A stretch of DNA of 64,000 bases. Origin: Elusimicrobiales bacterium (GTDB lineage Bacteria > Elusimicrobiota > Elusimicrobia > Elusimicrobiales > UBA9959). The notes under the pieces were generated by a model. It did no database searches and was not told the origin of the DNA. It saw only the letters and a list, made by a program, of their open reading frames with translations. The stretch is taken from contig JAQTZB010000005.1 in the NCBI GenBank assembly GCA_028688015.1, forward strand, positions 178,128 through 242,127, in the 5' to 3' direction. Below are positions 51,001 through 55,454 of the stretch, in pieces (the stretch's first letter is position 1; each line of letters opens with the position of its first letter). A program made the translations under genes and the position numbers.

Positions 51001-54000
51001 CCGTTGGCCAGCGTCCTGGCTTCGCCCAGGACTCCGCCGTTCCAGTTTACCAGGTAGCCCGACCCGTCGTCGACAACGCTTAAAATAGTGCGGGTGGAAA
51101 CGGTGAGCGCGCCTGCGCCCGAGGTGGGGCCGATGGTAATGACGTCGTCCGGCATCCAGCCGACCACCGACGTCGAGCCGTAGACCCGCAGGCTGGTCTG
51201 AGCGGTGGTAATATCCTCCACGGCGAAAGCGTAAGGCGTCTTCTCCACGCCGCGCACGGTGAAGTCGCCGCCATCGTTGACCTTCAGGCCGTACTGGCCG
51301 GCGTAGGTGCCACTGGCCAGCACCAGGTGCGCTTTGTAGGCAGGGAAGATATAATCGGCGTCAGCGCCGTAGTCCAGCCAGCCCCGGGGGTTGACCACTA
51401 TGTCGCCGCCCACCACGGTCCAGGTGGAATTGGCCGTCCTGTGGGCCATCAGCCGGCCATTGATGGTAGCGGTGGAGGAGACCGCGGCGGTGGTGTCTAT
51501 GACGACCGTATGCGCCTCCGCTATCACCACCTCGCTGCAGGCCGTCGGCGGCTCGCCGATGTCCCAGGTGGCGTGCGAGGACCAGTTGCCGCTGGCCACG
51601 CTTTGGCGCGTTTCGCAGACGTGCTCCGGCCAGCTGACTAAACCCAGCGGATCTTTTTCCAGCAGCGGGCCCGTTTTTAAGCCGGAGTCGTAGCGCATGA
51701 GCACGAGCGAGCCGCCGCCCAGCCCCGAGCCGTTAACGTTAACGTCTATGGCGGCGCTGTCGAAAGCCGCCGAGGTTATGGCCGTCTGGAAATAACCGGA
51801 CAGGAAATTAATGGCCGTGGCGCCGGCGGTTAGCGACCGGAAGGTGATGCTGGAGACGCTGAGCCCGGCCCCGGCCGCCTGCGTAGTGACCAGCACGCCG
51901 GACCGGCCGCCCGTGATGGTATTCGAAGAAAGGTCTATAAGGCCGGAGTTGTTGGCGTCCAGGTAGATCGCTGGCCCCTGCGCGCCGCCGGAGAGCGTGC
52001 CGGACGTCACCGCGACGGCGACGCCGGAGGTGAAGCGCACCGCGTAACCGTCCGCGCCGAACGCGCCCAGCGCGCTCCACTCGAAAACCGTGCGCGTGGA
52101 GTTATAGACGTGGGCCGCGCTGTAGCCCCGCAGGTAAGAACCGGAGAAGACGGTGTCGGAGCTGGCGTAGACACCGAGCGCGGGCTCGCTGAAATTCGCG
52201 CCGCCGGTGATGGTCGACCTGTATACGCTGGTATGGCTGGCTTCGGAGAAGTACGCGCTCTGCCAATTGGAGTTGGTGAACAGCGAGCCGCTTATCTCGG
52301 TATAGGCCGAATTGAAAAGCCGCAGGCTGTGCATGTTGTTCACGCCGATGGCCGCGGTGGAATTTAAGATCCGGGTGAAGTTGGAGTTGGAGACCGACAA
52401 ACCGCCGCCCGAAGGGGAGGTGACGAGGGAATTTTCCAGCGTGTTCGAGTCCGACGAGATGATAAACAGCGCGCTGTTACCGTAGACGTCGCTGAATAAC
52501 GTGGAATTCCGGATGGCGTTGCCGTCTGAAGCGGTGACCAGCTGCGCGGCCGCGCCGGGCTGGTTGCCGAGATAAGACCAATCCACGGTATTGCTGTCGG
52601 CCTCGGTCAGGTACAGGGCGGCGTAAGCGGAGCCGCCGCTTGTCACGGTGGAGTAGGAGAGGGTATTGAAGGCCGCGTTGTCGACGTAAGCGCCGAAACC
52701 GTTGAGGCTTTGGATAGCCGAGTCGGAAACGGTGTTCGAATCTGCGTCGAGGATGAACAGGGCGTACTTCCCCGCCGCCTGCGCGGTAATGGTGGAATGG
52801 GAAATGGTGTTATACTGCGCGGTGTTATAAATAGCTGCCGCGTCGCCCAGCTGGTTAAAGACCGTGCAGTCGGTCACGGTGTTGGAATCGTTGTTGAGGA
52901 TATAGAGGGCGTACGGGCCGCTGCCGGCGTTGCTGAGCGCGCAGTGGCTCGCCCCGCCGAGAGACCCCGACAGCTTGAGCGCGTCCGCGTTCTGCACGGA
53001 GACGGTGGAATACGCCAGGAAGCTCTTGGTGCCCAGCGCCACTCCGGCGCTGCCGATAAAGTCGGAGACTACGCTGACGCTGGCGATAATGATCGAAGAA
53101 GAGGAAGAGGTGATACCGTACAGCACGGTATTGGTGGAGATCACGTTTATTCCCTGCACGGTGACGCTGTCGCTGAGGAGCAGGAAGCCCGCTTCGGACC
53201 CGTCGGGCGGATTGACGGCCGGCGCGGAGCTGATGAACGTCGGGTCCGCCAGGAGCTTTACCCGGTACGCGCCGAAACCGTTGAAGTTGCTCACGGTGAT
53301 CTGCTCGGAATAGGTCTGCGTGTCGCGGACCACCACGCAAACGTCCCCAGCCAGAAGTTTGGGCAGCCCCAAAACCGCGGTCTGAATACTGTCGGTTTCG
53401 CCGGAGCCGTCCTTGGCCACGTTGTAGCCGATGCTGCAGCCAAGCGGCAGCACCGGAGCCGGCAGCCAGGTCACGCGAGCGTTGGGGTCGTAGTCGTACA
53501 GCGCGCCCCGCCTGAGGCCGGAGGAGTCCCGCATGGTTACCGGGCCGGCCATCTGCGAAGCGTCCACGTTTACCGCGATGTTCGCGCTGAGGAAGCTGGC
53601 GGAGGAGATGACGTAAGAATAACTGCCTCCGGTGAAATAGATAGCGGTGGCGCCGGGGCTCAGCTCACGGAAGGTGAAACTGCTGAAGGAAACTATGGCC
53701 GGATTATAAGAGGGCAGGGTCAGGCCGACCGCGCCGCCCGTGAAAGTATTGGAATCTATGAACAGGCTCCCGCCGCCCAGGTTGCCCAGGTTCAGCGCTA
53801 TTCCGGCCGGGCCGCCCGCCAAGGTATTGCTGGAGACGTAATCGGTGCCGTAACTGCCCCGGATATCCAGGGCCACTCCGGCCACCCCGGTGCCCACCAG
53901 CGTATTATGCCTGAACATCACCGGGTCGGCGTCTCCCTGCACGTACGCGGCGGTGGAGCCGCTGACATAGTTGCCGGCTACGGTAACGTTGGCGGACTGG

Positions 54001-55454
54001 TATATATGCAGGGCCGGCAGGGCGGAATCCGTGGTGATGGTGCTATAGCTGATATTCTTGAACCCGCCGCCCCAACCGTCGAACTTCACGCTGGTGCCGT
54101 AAGGGTTGTGCAGGTAGCTGCCGCTTATGGTGACGTCGGTGGCGTTACCGGTATGATACAGCGCCAGGTAAGCTGCGCCCCCGGCTATAGCCGTGCTGCG
54201 CAGCACGCTGTTGCCGCCCACGCCCCCCCCGCTTATCATGACGGCGGTGCCGCCGGCGCTGACATAGCTGTCGGCCAGGGTGTTGCCGGACGTCTGGAAA
54301 CTTACGGCGTAATAGCCGGCGGTGCCGGCGGTGATAGTGCTGAACTCCAAGCGGTGGCCGCTGCCGCCGTTGGCCAGGACGGCGGTGCCCATGCTGTTGC
54401 GCACGGTGCTGCCGGTGACCAGGCCGCCCGAATTAGCGGCGAAGTGCACGGCGTAGTAAGTCCCCACCCCGGAATAGATCTCGCCGCCGCTCACGGTAGC
54501 CTCCGTGCTGAAGGAGACGGCCGTGCCGGAGTTATTGGCTATGTAGCTGTCCTCCACCCGGTTGCCCAGGCCGGAGACGCCGCTGAACAGCACGCCGAAA
54601 CCGGCGCTGTTGCCGGAGGCTACGGTGCTCAGGCTCACGGTATTCTGGGCGGCGCCGCTGCCGAAGTTCAGGGCATGTCCCCAGTCGTTCAGCAGGTAGC
54701 TGGCGGTTATGGTGTTGGAAGATGAATTCTCCAGGTAAACCGCCGACAAGCCGGTATTGTTACCGCGCAGTGTGGAAGAACTGACGCGGTTAAAGTAGGA
54801 GACGTTCTGGAACCTTACCGCGTCGCCGTTGGAGTTGTAGGCGTAGACGCCGGAAACGGTATTACTGGAAGCCCCGAAGAAGTAGACGGCAGCGTAGGCC
54901 ATATTGGAGGCCGTGATGGTGCTGTCGAGTATTTCATTGTAATCGCCGCGCAGGGTGACGCCATGGGCGGCCATCCCCTGCTCGACGTTCATCCCCTGGA
55001 TCGTAACGCTGTCGGTATCGATATAAAACAGATCTTCGCCCACTCCGGTAATAAGCCTCGGTGCCCCGCTCAGCGCCGGGTCCTTCAGGATCCTGAGGCG
55101 ATAGCCGTTAGTATTCAGGGCTACATTGACCTGGCCGGTATAGGTAAGCGCATCCAGAACCACCACGCAGGTGTTAGTGCTGAGGCTGGCACCCAGCGCG
55201 GCGACGGCCCCGGAGATAGTGGTATAGTCACCGCCCACGGTCTGCTTGACGGTCTTTAGCACGCCGCACTGGGCCAGCAACTCGGGGTTGGGCAGGTACG
55301 CCTCGGCGCTCACGGGGCTCATGGCGGCGCCGTTGCCGGGGAACCAGTCGGCGGCGGCGGCCGCCGGGGCGCAAAGCAACGCGGCGGCCAGCAGCCGCCT
55401 TACACCCTCTTTTTTCAAGAGGCGCGCAAATGTCTCATGCCCGCGCGTAGTCAT
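30015..55454 (-). CDS. Giant multidomain surface protein (8,479 residues) with type IX-like sorting tail
   Basis: One uninterrupted frame of 25.4 kb. The ATG at 55454 is chosen over an in-frame TTG at 55472; it gives a signal peptide ending near APAAAAADW (residue 36). Approximate layout: parallel beta-helices 62-660 and 665-1270; two homologous G8-like plus NosD-like beta-helix modules 1275-2092 and 2093-2916; beta-helices 2919-3476, 3477-4022 and 4029-4776; a sialidase/BNR-like propeller 4785-5174 with Asp-box SQDEGATW; a long FN3/Ig array 5177-7142; kelch-like repeats 7155-7482; more FN3/Ig 7484-8195; carboxypeptidase-regulatory-like domains 8198-8372; and a sorting domain 8385-8479 (VYVYPNPARR ... 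SGVYVYAVRV). Five beta-helices start with one header unit (C...DGSG...TCVVVRD..TY.E). No complete catalytic triad is evident. Adhesion or carbohydrate binding at the cell surface is the likely role. The high load of Asn/Ser/Thr ladders is normal for beta-helices. Confidence 0.88.
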   Translation of the reverse strand: MTTRGHETFARLLKKEGVRRLLAAALLCAPAAAAADWFPGNGAAMSPVSAEAYLPNPELLAQCGVLKTVKQTVGGDYTTISGAVAALGASLSTNTCVVVLDALTYTGQVNVALNTNGYRLRILKDPALSGAPRLITGVGEDLFYIDTDSVTIQGMNVEQGMAAHGVTLRGDYNEILDSTITASNMAYAAVYFFGASSNTVSGVYAYNSNGDAVRFQNVSYFNRVSSSTLRGNNTGLSAVYLENSSSNTITASYLLNDWGHALNFGSGAAQNTVSLSTVASGNSAGFGVLFSGVSGLGNRVEDSYIANNSGTAVSFSTEATVSGGEIYSGVGTYYAVHFAANSGGLVTGSTVRNSMGTAVLANGGSGHRLEFSTITAGTAGYYAVSFQTSGNTLADSYVSAGGTAVMISGGGVGGNSVLRSTAIAGGAAYLALYHTGNATDVTISGSYLHNPYGTSVKFDGWGGGFKNISYSTITTDSALPALHIYQSANVTVAGNYVSGSTAAYVQGDADPVMFRHNTLVGTGVAGVALDIRGSYGTDYVSSNTLAGGPAGIALNLGNLGGGSLFIDSNTFTGGAVGLTLPSYNPAIVSFSSFTFRELSPGATAIYFTGGSYSYVISSASFLSANIAVNVDASQMAGPVTMRDSSGLRRGALYDYDPNARVTWLPAPVLPLGCSIGYNVAKDGSGETDSIQTAVLGLPKLLAGDVCVVVRDTQTYSEQITVSNFNGFGAYRVKLLADPTFISSAPAVNPPDGSEAGFLLLSDSVTVQGINVISTNTVLYGITSSSSSIIIASVSVVSDFIGSAGVALGTKSFLAYSTVSVQNADALKLSGSLGGASHCALSNAGSGPYALYILNNDSNTVTDCTVFNQLGDAAAIYNTAQYNTISHSTITAQAAGKYALFILDADSNTVSDSAIQSLNGFGAYVDNAAFNTLSYSTVTSGGSAYAALYLTEADSNTVDWSYLGNQPGAAAQLVTASDGNAIRNSTLFSDVYGNSALFIISSDSNTLENSLVTSPSGGGLSVSNSNFTRILNSTAAIGVNNMHSLRLFNSAYTEISGSLFTNSNWQSAYFSEASHTSVYRSTITGGANFSEPALGVYASSDTVFSGSYLRGYSAAHVYNSTRTVFEWSALGAFGADGYAVRFTSGVAVAVTSGTLSGGAQGPAIYLDANNSGLIDLSSNTITGGRSGVLVTTQAAGAGLSVSSITFRSLTAGATAINFLSGYFQTAITSAAFDSAAIDVNVNGSGLGGGSLVLMRYDSGLKTGPLLEKDPLGLVSWPEHVCETRQSVASGNWSSHATWDIGEPPTACSEVVIAEAHTVVIDTTAAVSSTATINGRLMAHRTANSTWTVVGGDIVVNPRGWLDYGADADYIFPAYKAHLVLASGTYAGQYGLKVNDGGDFTVRGVEKTPYAFAVEDITTAQTSLRVYGSTSVVGWMPDDVITIGPTSGAGALTVSTRTILSVVDDGSGYLVNWNGGVLGEARTLANGRIVVGNLTRNVLVRSSGTVTATANGNSAYISNLALNATSFALAYGEFAHLGAASGGAKYGINFGPGTRGSVSSSTIRNGYTGLYLNSSAGSAFTGNNIYANASNGVRTYLSSGNTFAGNCVAGNDRGMWISGYNTMAGNDVYANNAGGIDVQSPFNVLRDNNSYANGSSGFDLQFAHDSTISGNNAYSNAFAGIRLYGTARALIAGNALRANSSYGVAMLSDSDGNSFLGNSIYANANGIWVNNSYNNLLAAGGLGYSAAGADLKDAAFEIGFDLGADSETMTLKGVRVNTAGALDTAGLNVPGSSLVSYSQTYATGTVLLWGNYRVADSTFTLAYGEPLYASTHTAPRIMRGANFGVSGLVVEAGALSEIITLANSGGSDWTLSGSSSGVLGMVNCPAGPCSFDTARVDLTLTIGGATAAGDFLDFATIAGSGDANTQKQLLFGPADAAFNNGRSKLEIAADGGLDLRGKTDGTANTLVNWLSPAATYYTLVSSGAFTAAFSSFTNLDQDGLQLSGTAGVSISSSAFDYLGFAAGTNAYITARDLTSAAALDSVRFDLSRPAGGYGPAYNVWVEAPDAGLNWTFTTSTGTLWGEAYDRDLNSKVGWVSCGPLASAQSGGWSNALTWDAEHLPSACNAITIGAGHTVLIDFSGAVSSTATVFGTLRASRDFSSKWMLMGGNVEVKPGGWLDYGSAAYTIPENLAAELVLARGAYAGQFGLVVEDGGNFTVRGSTKTPYSYATASIAALASALSVYGSTSVAGWQAGDVIAIGPTGGNGTSSVSSRTITGIIGSNPYIVSWSAAEPLETARTLTPDTPILVANLTRNVLVRSSGTNTAADTAYISNLAGNATSFALEYGEFAFLGSFSGAKYGILFDGALTRGYISSSTVRNGYRGVYLNAASSITLTGNNFYANANPGISLSAADNNTFAGNNVFGNTSNGITVIGSNNTLTDNKAYSNSAYGIYLAGAAHTTLAGSRAFSNASAGIYVTGSSNTLAGNSAYSNSNGIYLYTPATDNLLSGNNVYANTYGFNFYSASSNTLVGNNAYSNNYGIRVESAFGNAFFDGNIGYNSAGDSLKNITNEVYLTPGGSAENLTLKGTRVNPAGLISTTGMDQAGAYLTSFNQDYDTGTVRLWGNYRAAGHAITLDYTQQVYASTVTSGRLMRGVGHALAIPITYDAGTLSELITVTYLGASQWRIEGSSSGVLDPSFSCPAGNLVGFTSDKVSFGLSAGASPQVGDRLNLVTMAASGDANKQKKLLFGPAAAAFNHGRSKLEIAPDGGLTLRGKSDGTAYTLVDWLNASSTYYSLVSSGAFTAGHSSFTNLDQDGLWLSGAGPVALSTVTFDSLGFAPGINSHITAALLSGSVQFHNVEFSLSRSSHGFAPVFNVNVTPSGGALNLVMRKARQSLGPLWGGAYEYDASSEVDWTDDFPATPGCDSGVTVRKDGTGYYDTIQAAVDSLDHNLAGNACVLIRDAGTYAEEVMVASFSANGYRLRLLADPALLPAAPSVSPLPGATAAFYVMSDSVSIEGINVSPAQSLAYGILASSAAVRVSSVSVISNGFITGAGVRVSSQGAVEYSTINVQDAHGLWLGGAYGGGANNYISNVSASKYAVYGDAVSSKTVSGSDIVNIAGTALSLRSGAAFNEVSRSTMTSGGGAHRGIEMDNSSWNRVLDSRISAPSSVGMMVAGGGFNSIERSTVTNNTGSYPAFDFWGSHSNTVRGSVITNTLGLGFHAESGASFNEISGTRITANSGTGYALKFTAGSSNTVTGSYINNPPGDALVFAGGAQFNTVRLSTVTTTAAGKSAVYISASSSNTVLDSYASGGTGVYIDASAGTVVGGSVLRTPVSSGAGLRLGGGSVNLFVATSTLAGGALGSAVALDANNTGRLALSSNTIIGGAYGFSISAQAGGASLEISSVTFAALETNATAVYFLGGQFVSTIAAAAFNSPNIYTNVDGTALLAGSRVTMLRDAGLRTGTFFEKDPAGRVDWDLPPGCWQGLSVAQDGSGNYDGIGAALAAVPVALSTDTCVVIRDAQTYAEDVSVTGFVTNGHRLRIVSDPALAAYPTVAGSAYGFSIDNDSVTVEGVNVAVPGAGYGYRLLGDNNAVLRSSVTLNSSIGSGLYFSNASSNTVSEVYVDNAAGDAAALLGGSNWNHISSVTLRAGGADKSALYLEYSASNTITQSFILNPTAFGPHFKGGGYNAVSFSTITGGGTGLSALVAYDDESGTMNRVEDSCIHSPAGTAVLLANNGLVRRSTITAAAAAEYAVRFKNFYNDVEDSYIANSAGIALLFGNGSSNGRVLRSTVAADSAAGKALYSDTAQFSGVENSVLRNTSGDAAYFYNGNGNYVRASTMTSASKYGLQAFGPLNVYGSYVQGSSAVYVNGGSAVYIGTSTLAGAAVNGSGLAAGSWISNLALAGTTLRGGPAGIALNLSEALGSTSLSVTSVTVAGGAYGLFFSNNNFIIYVDSITFQDLAPGATGIKLLNSWNGTVYDAYFGDDDIDVNVDASAYTGTLVMRRASGPRAGPSYENDPGAHVGWDPLPAGCYSGANVAQDGSETHTSIQAAVEGVGLSLSTTTCVVVRDTQTYNEEIVVRNLNTNGYRLNIIADPTFVSSSPALAPPEFSAAAFHLMASSVTVQGFRITPQYTVPYGILAASASITVSSVNVVSGGSVTVAGVSISSFSTIAHSTVSAGTADGLLLTGYGIQVSYSSATTGSAARSALFLRGADSATVTNSWFLNSAGYAARLESGASHNSLALSTFTTGSSGYYAFYVLGSSENILTGSYIGAPAGGGVDLQTGAEFNKIYFSTVIAGGAAFSAISVNAASNTISGSFVQSAGRGIYFNTGAESNGISYSTVTGAVGYQAILFEGSSSNTVTSSVISNPGSHAVQFNPGSNYNRVALSSMTSGGAAHYALIFSGGDNNTVTGSYMGNMTYIAVYADAGSAHNEISLSTIAANSGMALNFSGSSSNTLSGDYIHSVGSYGVQFISGANCNEVRQSTISSNAFTYSALYITGSSSSTISGSVIFNSIGKGLYLAGGANNITVRNSYLTTNGASLSALQIQSASSNTIADSYITNLYGNAALFVSNAVNNTIIHSTVTSNSWGSAALFMNGVSSNSVLDSYVQGSTAAYVTVSTGAAFGGSVLVSTWTYGSGLALNASQGLQVASTTLAGGALGAGLYLAPGNSGAVSVSSVIIAGGLRGLWITEQAGAEVAVSSLTFSSVAYNGTAVYFQGGKFVSTFTGVAFNSPNILYNADTALLGEPSLLTLRGYTGPKAGPAYDNDPAWLVEWAEPAGGVAVSTYTYQYMGLDARRALARTSDGNLYLAYLKAYGGNLRLFVARSQDEGATWADTTAVPVDNTGCGNNIGYPALAVDSKDGLHLSYKSPLSPLCSNGRMGVSSSAAPGAAWSEWAAIPGAYPYNGYQGPGQVAVARDDSVHLVWADQDFAGAGGYGWVVKYSSRSAADTAWGDYRVLPDATGDAFTGMTAPALAIDGRNVLHVVSLRCGSSPCPPYGVFYSSKSVYGGEWSDLLGLYGNDTHDQEAPSLAADADNTLHAVWAGTDGTYTANSQIKYAYRLAGDGGWSGWSNIYAIPSAPQAAPAITVDAAGDLHAVWTGTDTVSAVKNVKYSKYSAGSWSQWVNLTTGTYDQSYAAARWAGWRNNGGPIGVAWTAAYGPNYQQRYAANPGVAMSAGYVDLVAPSAVVDLAAAAVSTGSVELLWTAPGNDEGGGRLDNSTFTVQFSTFTEVVWQPGDAQVEISTSGVDAGSQQRHFLENLAANTTYYARLWTTDDSGNTGGVSGEDYAVTRIQAPETIYVDEVSTLSLRALADVPGGFSGLGKTGAGVDIAKDGLYMGFLHVASRTISGLKPNTGYALKARARNLEGLVTAESLAFSTYTLAAAALPAGEVFTGVYATSAAVQWSSGTALWGYNGPGAHYEVQAATSADFLGTLVSSVTYDTGAATMTLAANTTYYFRLLPYNSGGMTDSAWLELGSTVTLVNPPLPADALAVTTYSVTAAWGANGNNADTWYTAQASLVSGFSPVIVSSVTKNTGAVLGSLQLANTYYFLRVNAINRAGSPTAWVTLPSTVTAIQAPEVMAFTFISTKAITAQAQVDGGFSDLDQELSAVNISSDGFYGGWAQLDSAAYTGLQPNTSYGFKAKARNRLAVETAETPEFSTYTLAAVALNQAGDSIPAAYLSSATLAWSSGTVAWGYNGPGAYYLAEASEQENFSSYLASVTYNLGASMDLAANTSYYFRVLPYNSADLPGEWLLLGSTVTEIQTPEYIDFTAVTQNSVDTLAGVAGGYSNLDRGLSALQQSVDGAPHAWVNLAADTFPGLTPNTQYLFAAKARNLDGRVTPEISRSTYTLAVTPGLSDPTVFGEAANSFGMDWTENGNPAGTTYYAEISPDSGFAPVEASSLTFATQAVFSGVLANTTYYMRAAAINGSGIRTAYLDNGYLRTRIETPADVYVDEVTTFSLRATAFTPGGFSRLAEGFSGVDIASGTVYAGWVQYSSAAFTALAPNWQYTFKARARNGNGVLTAESPEVSTYTLAALAPAQDGDTFPGVFQTSVTVAWSSGSALGGYNGPGAWFRVQASTTIGFTAGVVSADGVTGSSHTLELLGSNATYYFRAQAYNAGNMTDGSWLQLGSTVTLAIIPAGVAEPFTDITAGGALGVGWSFNGNSVGTAYRLELSVNDNFSAIDRSFYPVYAQPVSINGLLANTTYYARVAAVSYSGVSTDFYVIGATVTAIEAPTGVIFPTVSSKTLDAEAYVAGGFTNLNKPGSGVAISFGGSYGAWAVSPSAFYSGLAPNTEYLFKAKARNQYGVESAESPQVSTFTLAAVSLPQDGRPPFEDIAAAALTVNWSSGTAQYGFNGAGAAYRAEVSPDEAFGFSVSGLTTSSLQHSFAGLSANTTYFARAVAFNNISATDWAWLPLGSTSTLASQASGISVPEVFPTSVTVSWTALGAGQCAGYRVDASSVANFSGLVRSSATALQPVAALSVEGLLANTTYYLRVGPLNWNGVPNYAAALSTCTPTENLVPTVNDNETIDDYAWYAAPTRAYDVDFHDLGGSGLESFEVRATTGPLQTGRVTVEWRPLLSGMEVDDYTGDWTFDDPTWALLEDGTNYVYVRATDGSGNVSPETPVFVVFKDTTPPVVITSYPDTVWRSTHGFTMDLTFIDAHSRLDTAQGAIWSGPGRTGTELSPWVDIFSGDDTNWRDVPLPMSEPVWDLLQSGTNYFSARAWDYSVTPNTSTVNDLFLILKDTVAPAAINNLAAVAGSTWSALASFTAPAEQHSGLVEYAVQYSSYTVAWSTGAVFHSTHVYVSTSGVISGAAQAVPVAGLGANTTYYFRLWARDQAGNWSADSNGAEPVTLAEAPVTLGAPSVYVSSAEFSWFGVFSSGYSLEASTSAAFSGTVKSSQTANSMKLSLAVSELSPNTTYYFRTGAFNWAGALNYGGTSEYSTYVTAPGSAAVYAAVSSVAVTVEWLPEGNGPGTRYAVAASSDEFVTLTSSALTAPAAGPYALTFAGLQPNVTYWFKISALGNHNEASAWLALGSTMTLPAPPVLSTYALWQSTAEVSWSANFNAAGTLYEADLSTAANFSPVEASSLTANLWATLDILRPNTTYYLRLRAVSAASGQGSPYVTDLGPSRAMPPLALGLYTLGPNGAGLYWDAGQNPGGLGASAWGGSDVLYAARYGHALALAGDLLLVSGGSDGVLYSSEVWAAPLSVTGRVGAWTQTRPLPGARYGHASVSLKGRAYVIGGYDGSAPRGEVWSAPVSSAGALGEWRAETALTLPVYAHALAVLDDRLYVIGGYNGGARTEIYKASVFEDGTLSVWTLAGSLQEGRYGLAAAVAISSGPARLCVAGGSDGVSARAEVWLAGFNGDGTLAAWAPVTALPGPRFSHGLAASPHGLFVAGGNNGTSAKDTVYRAAVTYEGTLGPWEEQPPLPRPLQAHAFGERGGRLLAFGGYDGAQARSEIYSASLSGTEYSVEVAGASFSSTPWAAAGYLQVGGLAPDASHTFRVKARNYAGLETPWSPALTTTTYAAQPSSAIFSGVYISSLQVNWLVNDNPGYTLYDVQLSSDEAHTLLASSFTLAGGSHYFTGLEDDLRYYARARAVNAAGTATAWTALGSTMTRTDPALDLSSPTMSGAPGDPAWRNAPGALYNIDFADAGGAYLAYFQVLAAPAPASAPDADPGWTTVASALNSPAYAEDWALPTGMFELLAPGTNYISVRAFDNNGNSTTTVDAFYILKDTVAPSIGRNQAGENFWRMDDGGAIYDVDFADDLSGLAAIEYSASPNQGSGDAAGFPWTAIAALSTGPAVYAGAWGVDFSALPNAATNYISVRARDLAGNSEEISGIDAFKILKYVAGPEVWITTPAFAFQDSLAEIAGTLSDARSHDAAAVEVSVKEAASGRYWDGTAFLASSPVWFVATGTGAWNHNFGIAWQEGAAYEFLARSSDTAGNYSLAYATRAFTLDSMSPVITPGAPADGAVVNSATAISGTVADASGVSALALMFKRVSDGKWWDFAAGTWTVAGSSAAVAPAASWSYAPGELLRASLENGASYYYTLYAADNTRPVRDIPFGVYGSTFGFMDNTAPAAISDLAASTGNAAGSIALSWTAPGDDGGSGMILYGQYKIQYSTFAVAFSTADAQGGAAFTAVSAGSARSQELTGLTPGETYYLRAWTRDDAGNWSALSNAATAQAAVPPDRISGRVTTISSAGITGVLLEAYDAAGLLQASAYTVGDGSGSYALTGLAAGSYRVQATWEAEDIISSVGTDGLVLGRLDADFTLAVNYELASIGGELAGYRLSALGRRASAAGAAPRVQLFQRGRQVADAPVDAAGKFLIRNLLPGKYLLRVPNPQGGFKELALRVKAGEALQISPLGELLKAARVYVYPNPARRTATFHIESDQSPILKQVTVFDVTGRAIKEFKDADFGSPAAGVYEAVWNIPAKVASGVYVYAVRVKFEATGEYKKVIRKFAVVR
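30018..30860 (-). repeat. C-terminal module shared with the FN3 protein (copy 2)
   Basis: Partner of the module at 22436-23260. It encodes ISGRVTTISSAGITGVLLEA, GELAGYRLSALGRR, NLLPGKYLLRVP and the sorting domain in the same order. Confidence 0.85.

Noticed and set aside
30015..55454. A CRISPR-like impression from repeated Ser-Ser-Asn-Thr coils
   Set aside because: The periodicity is in the protein coils of a beta-helix; repeats are diverged in DNA and there are no unique spacers of constant length.
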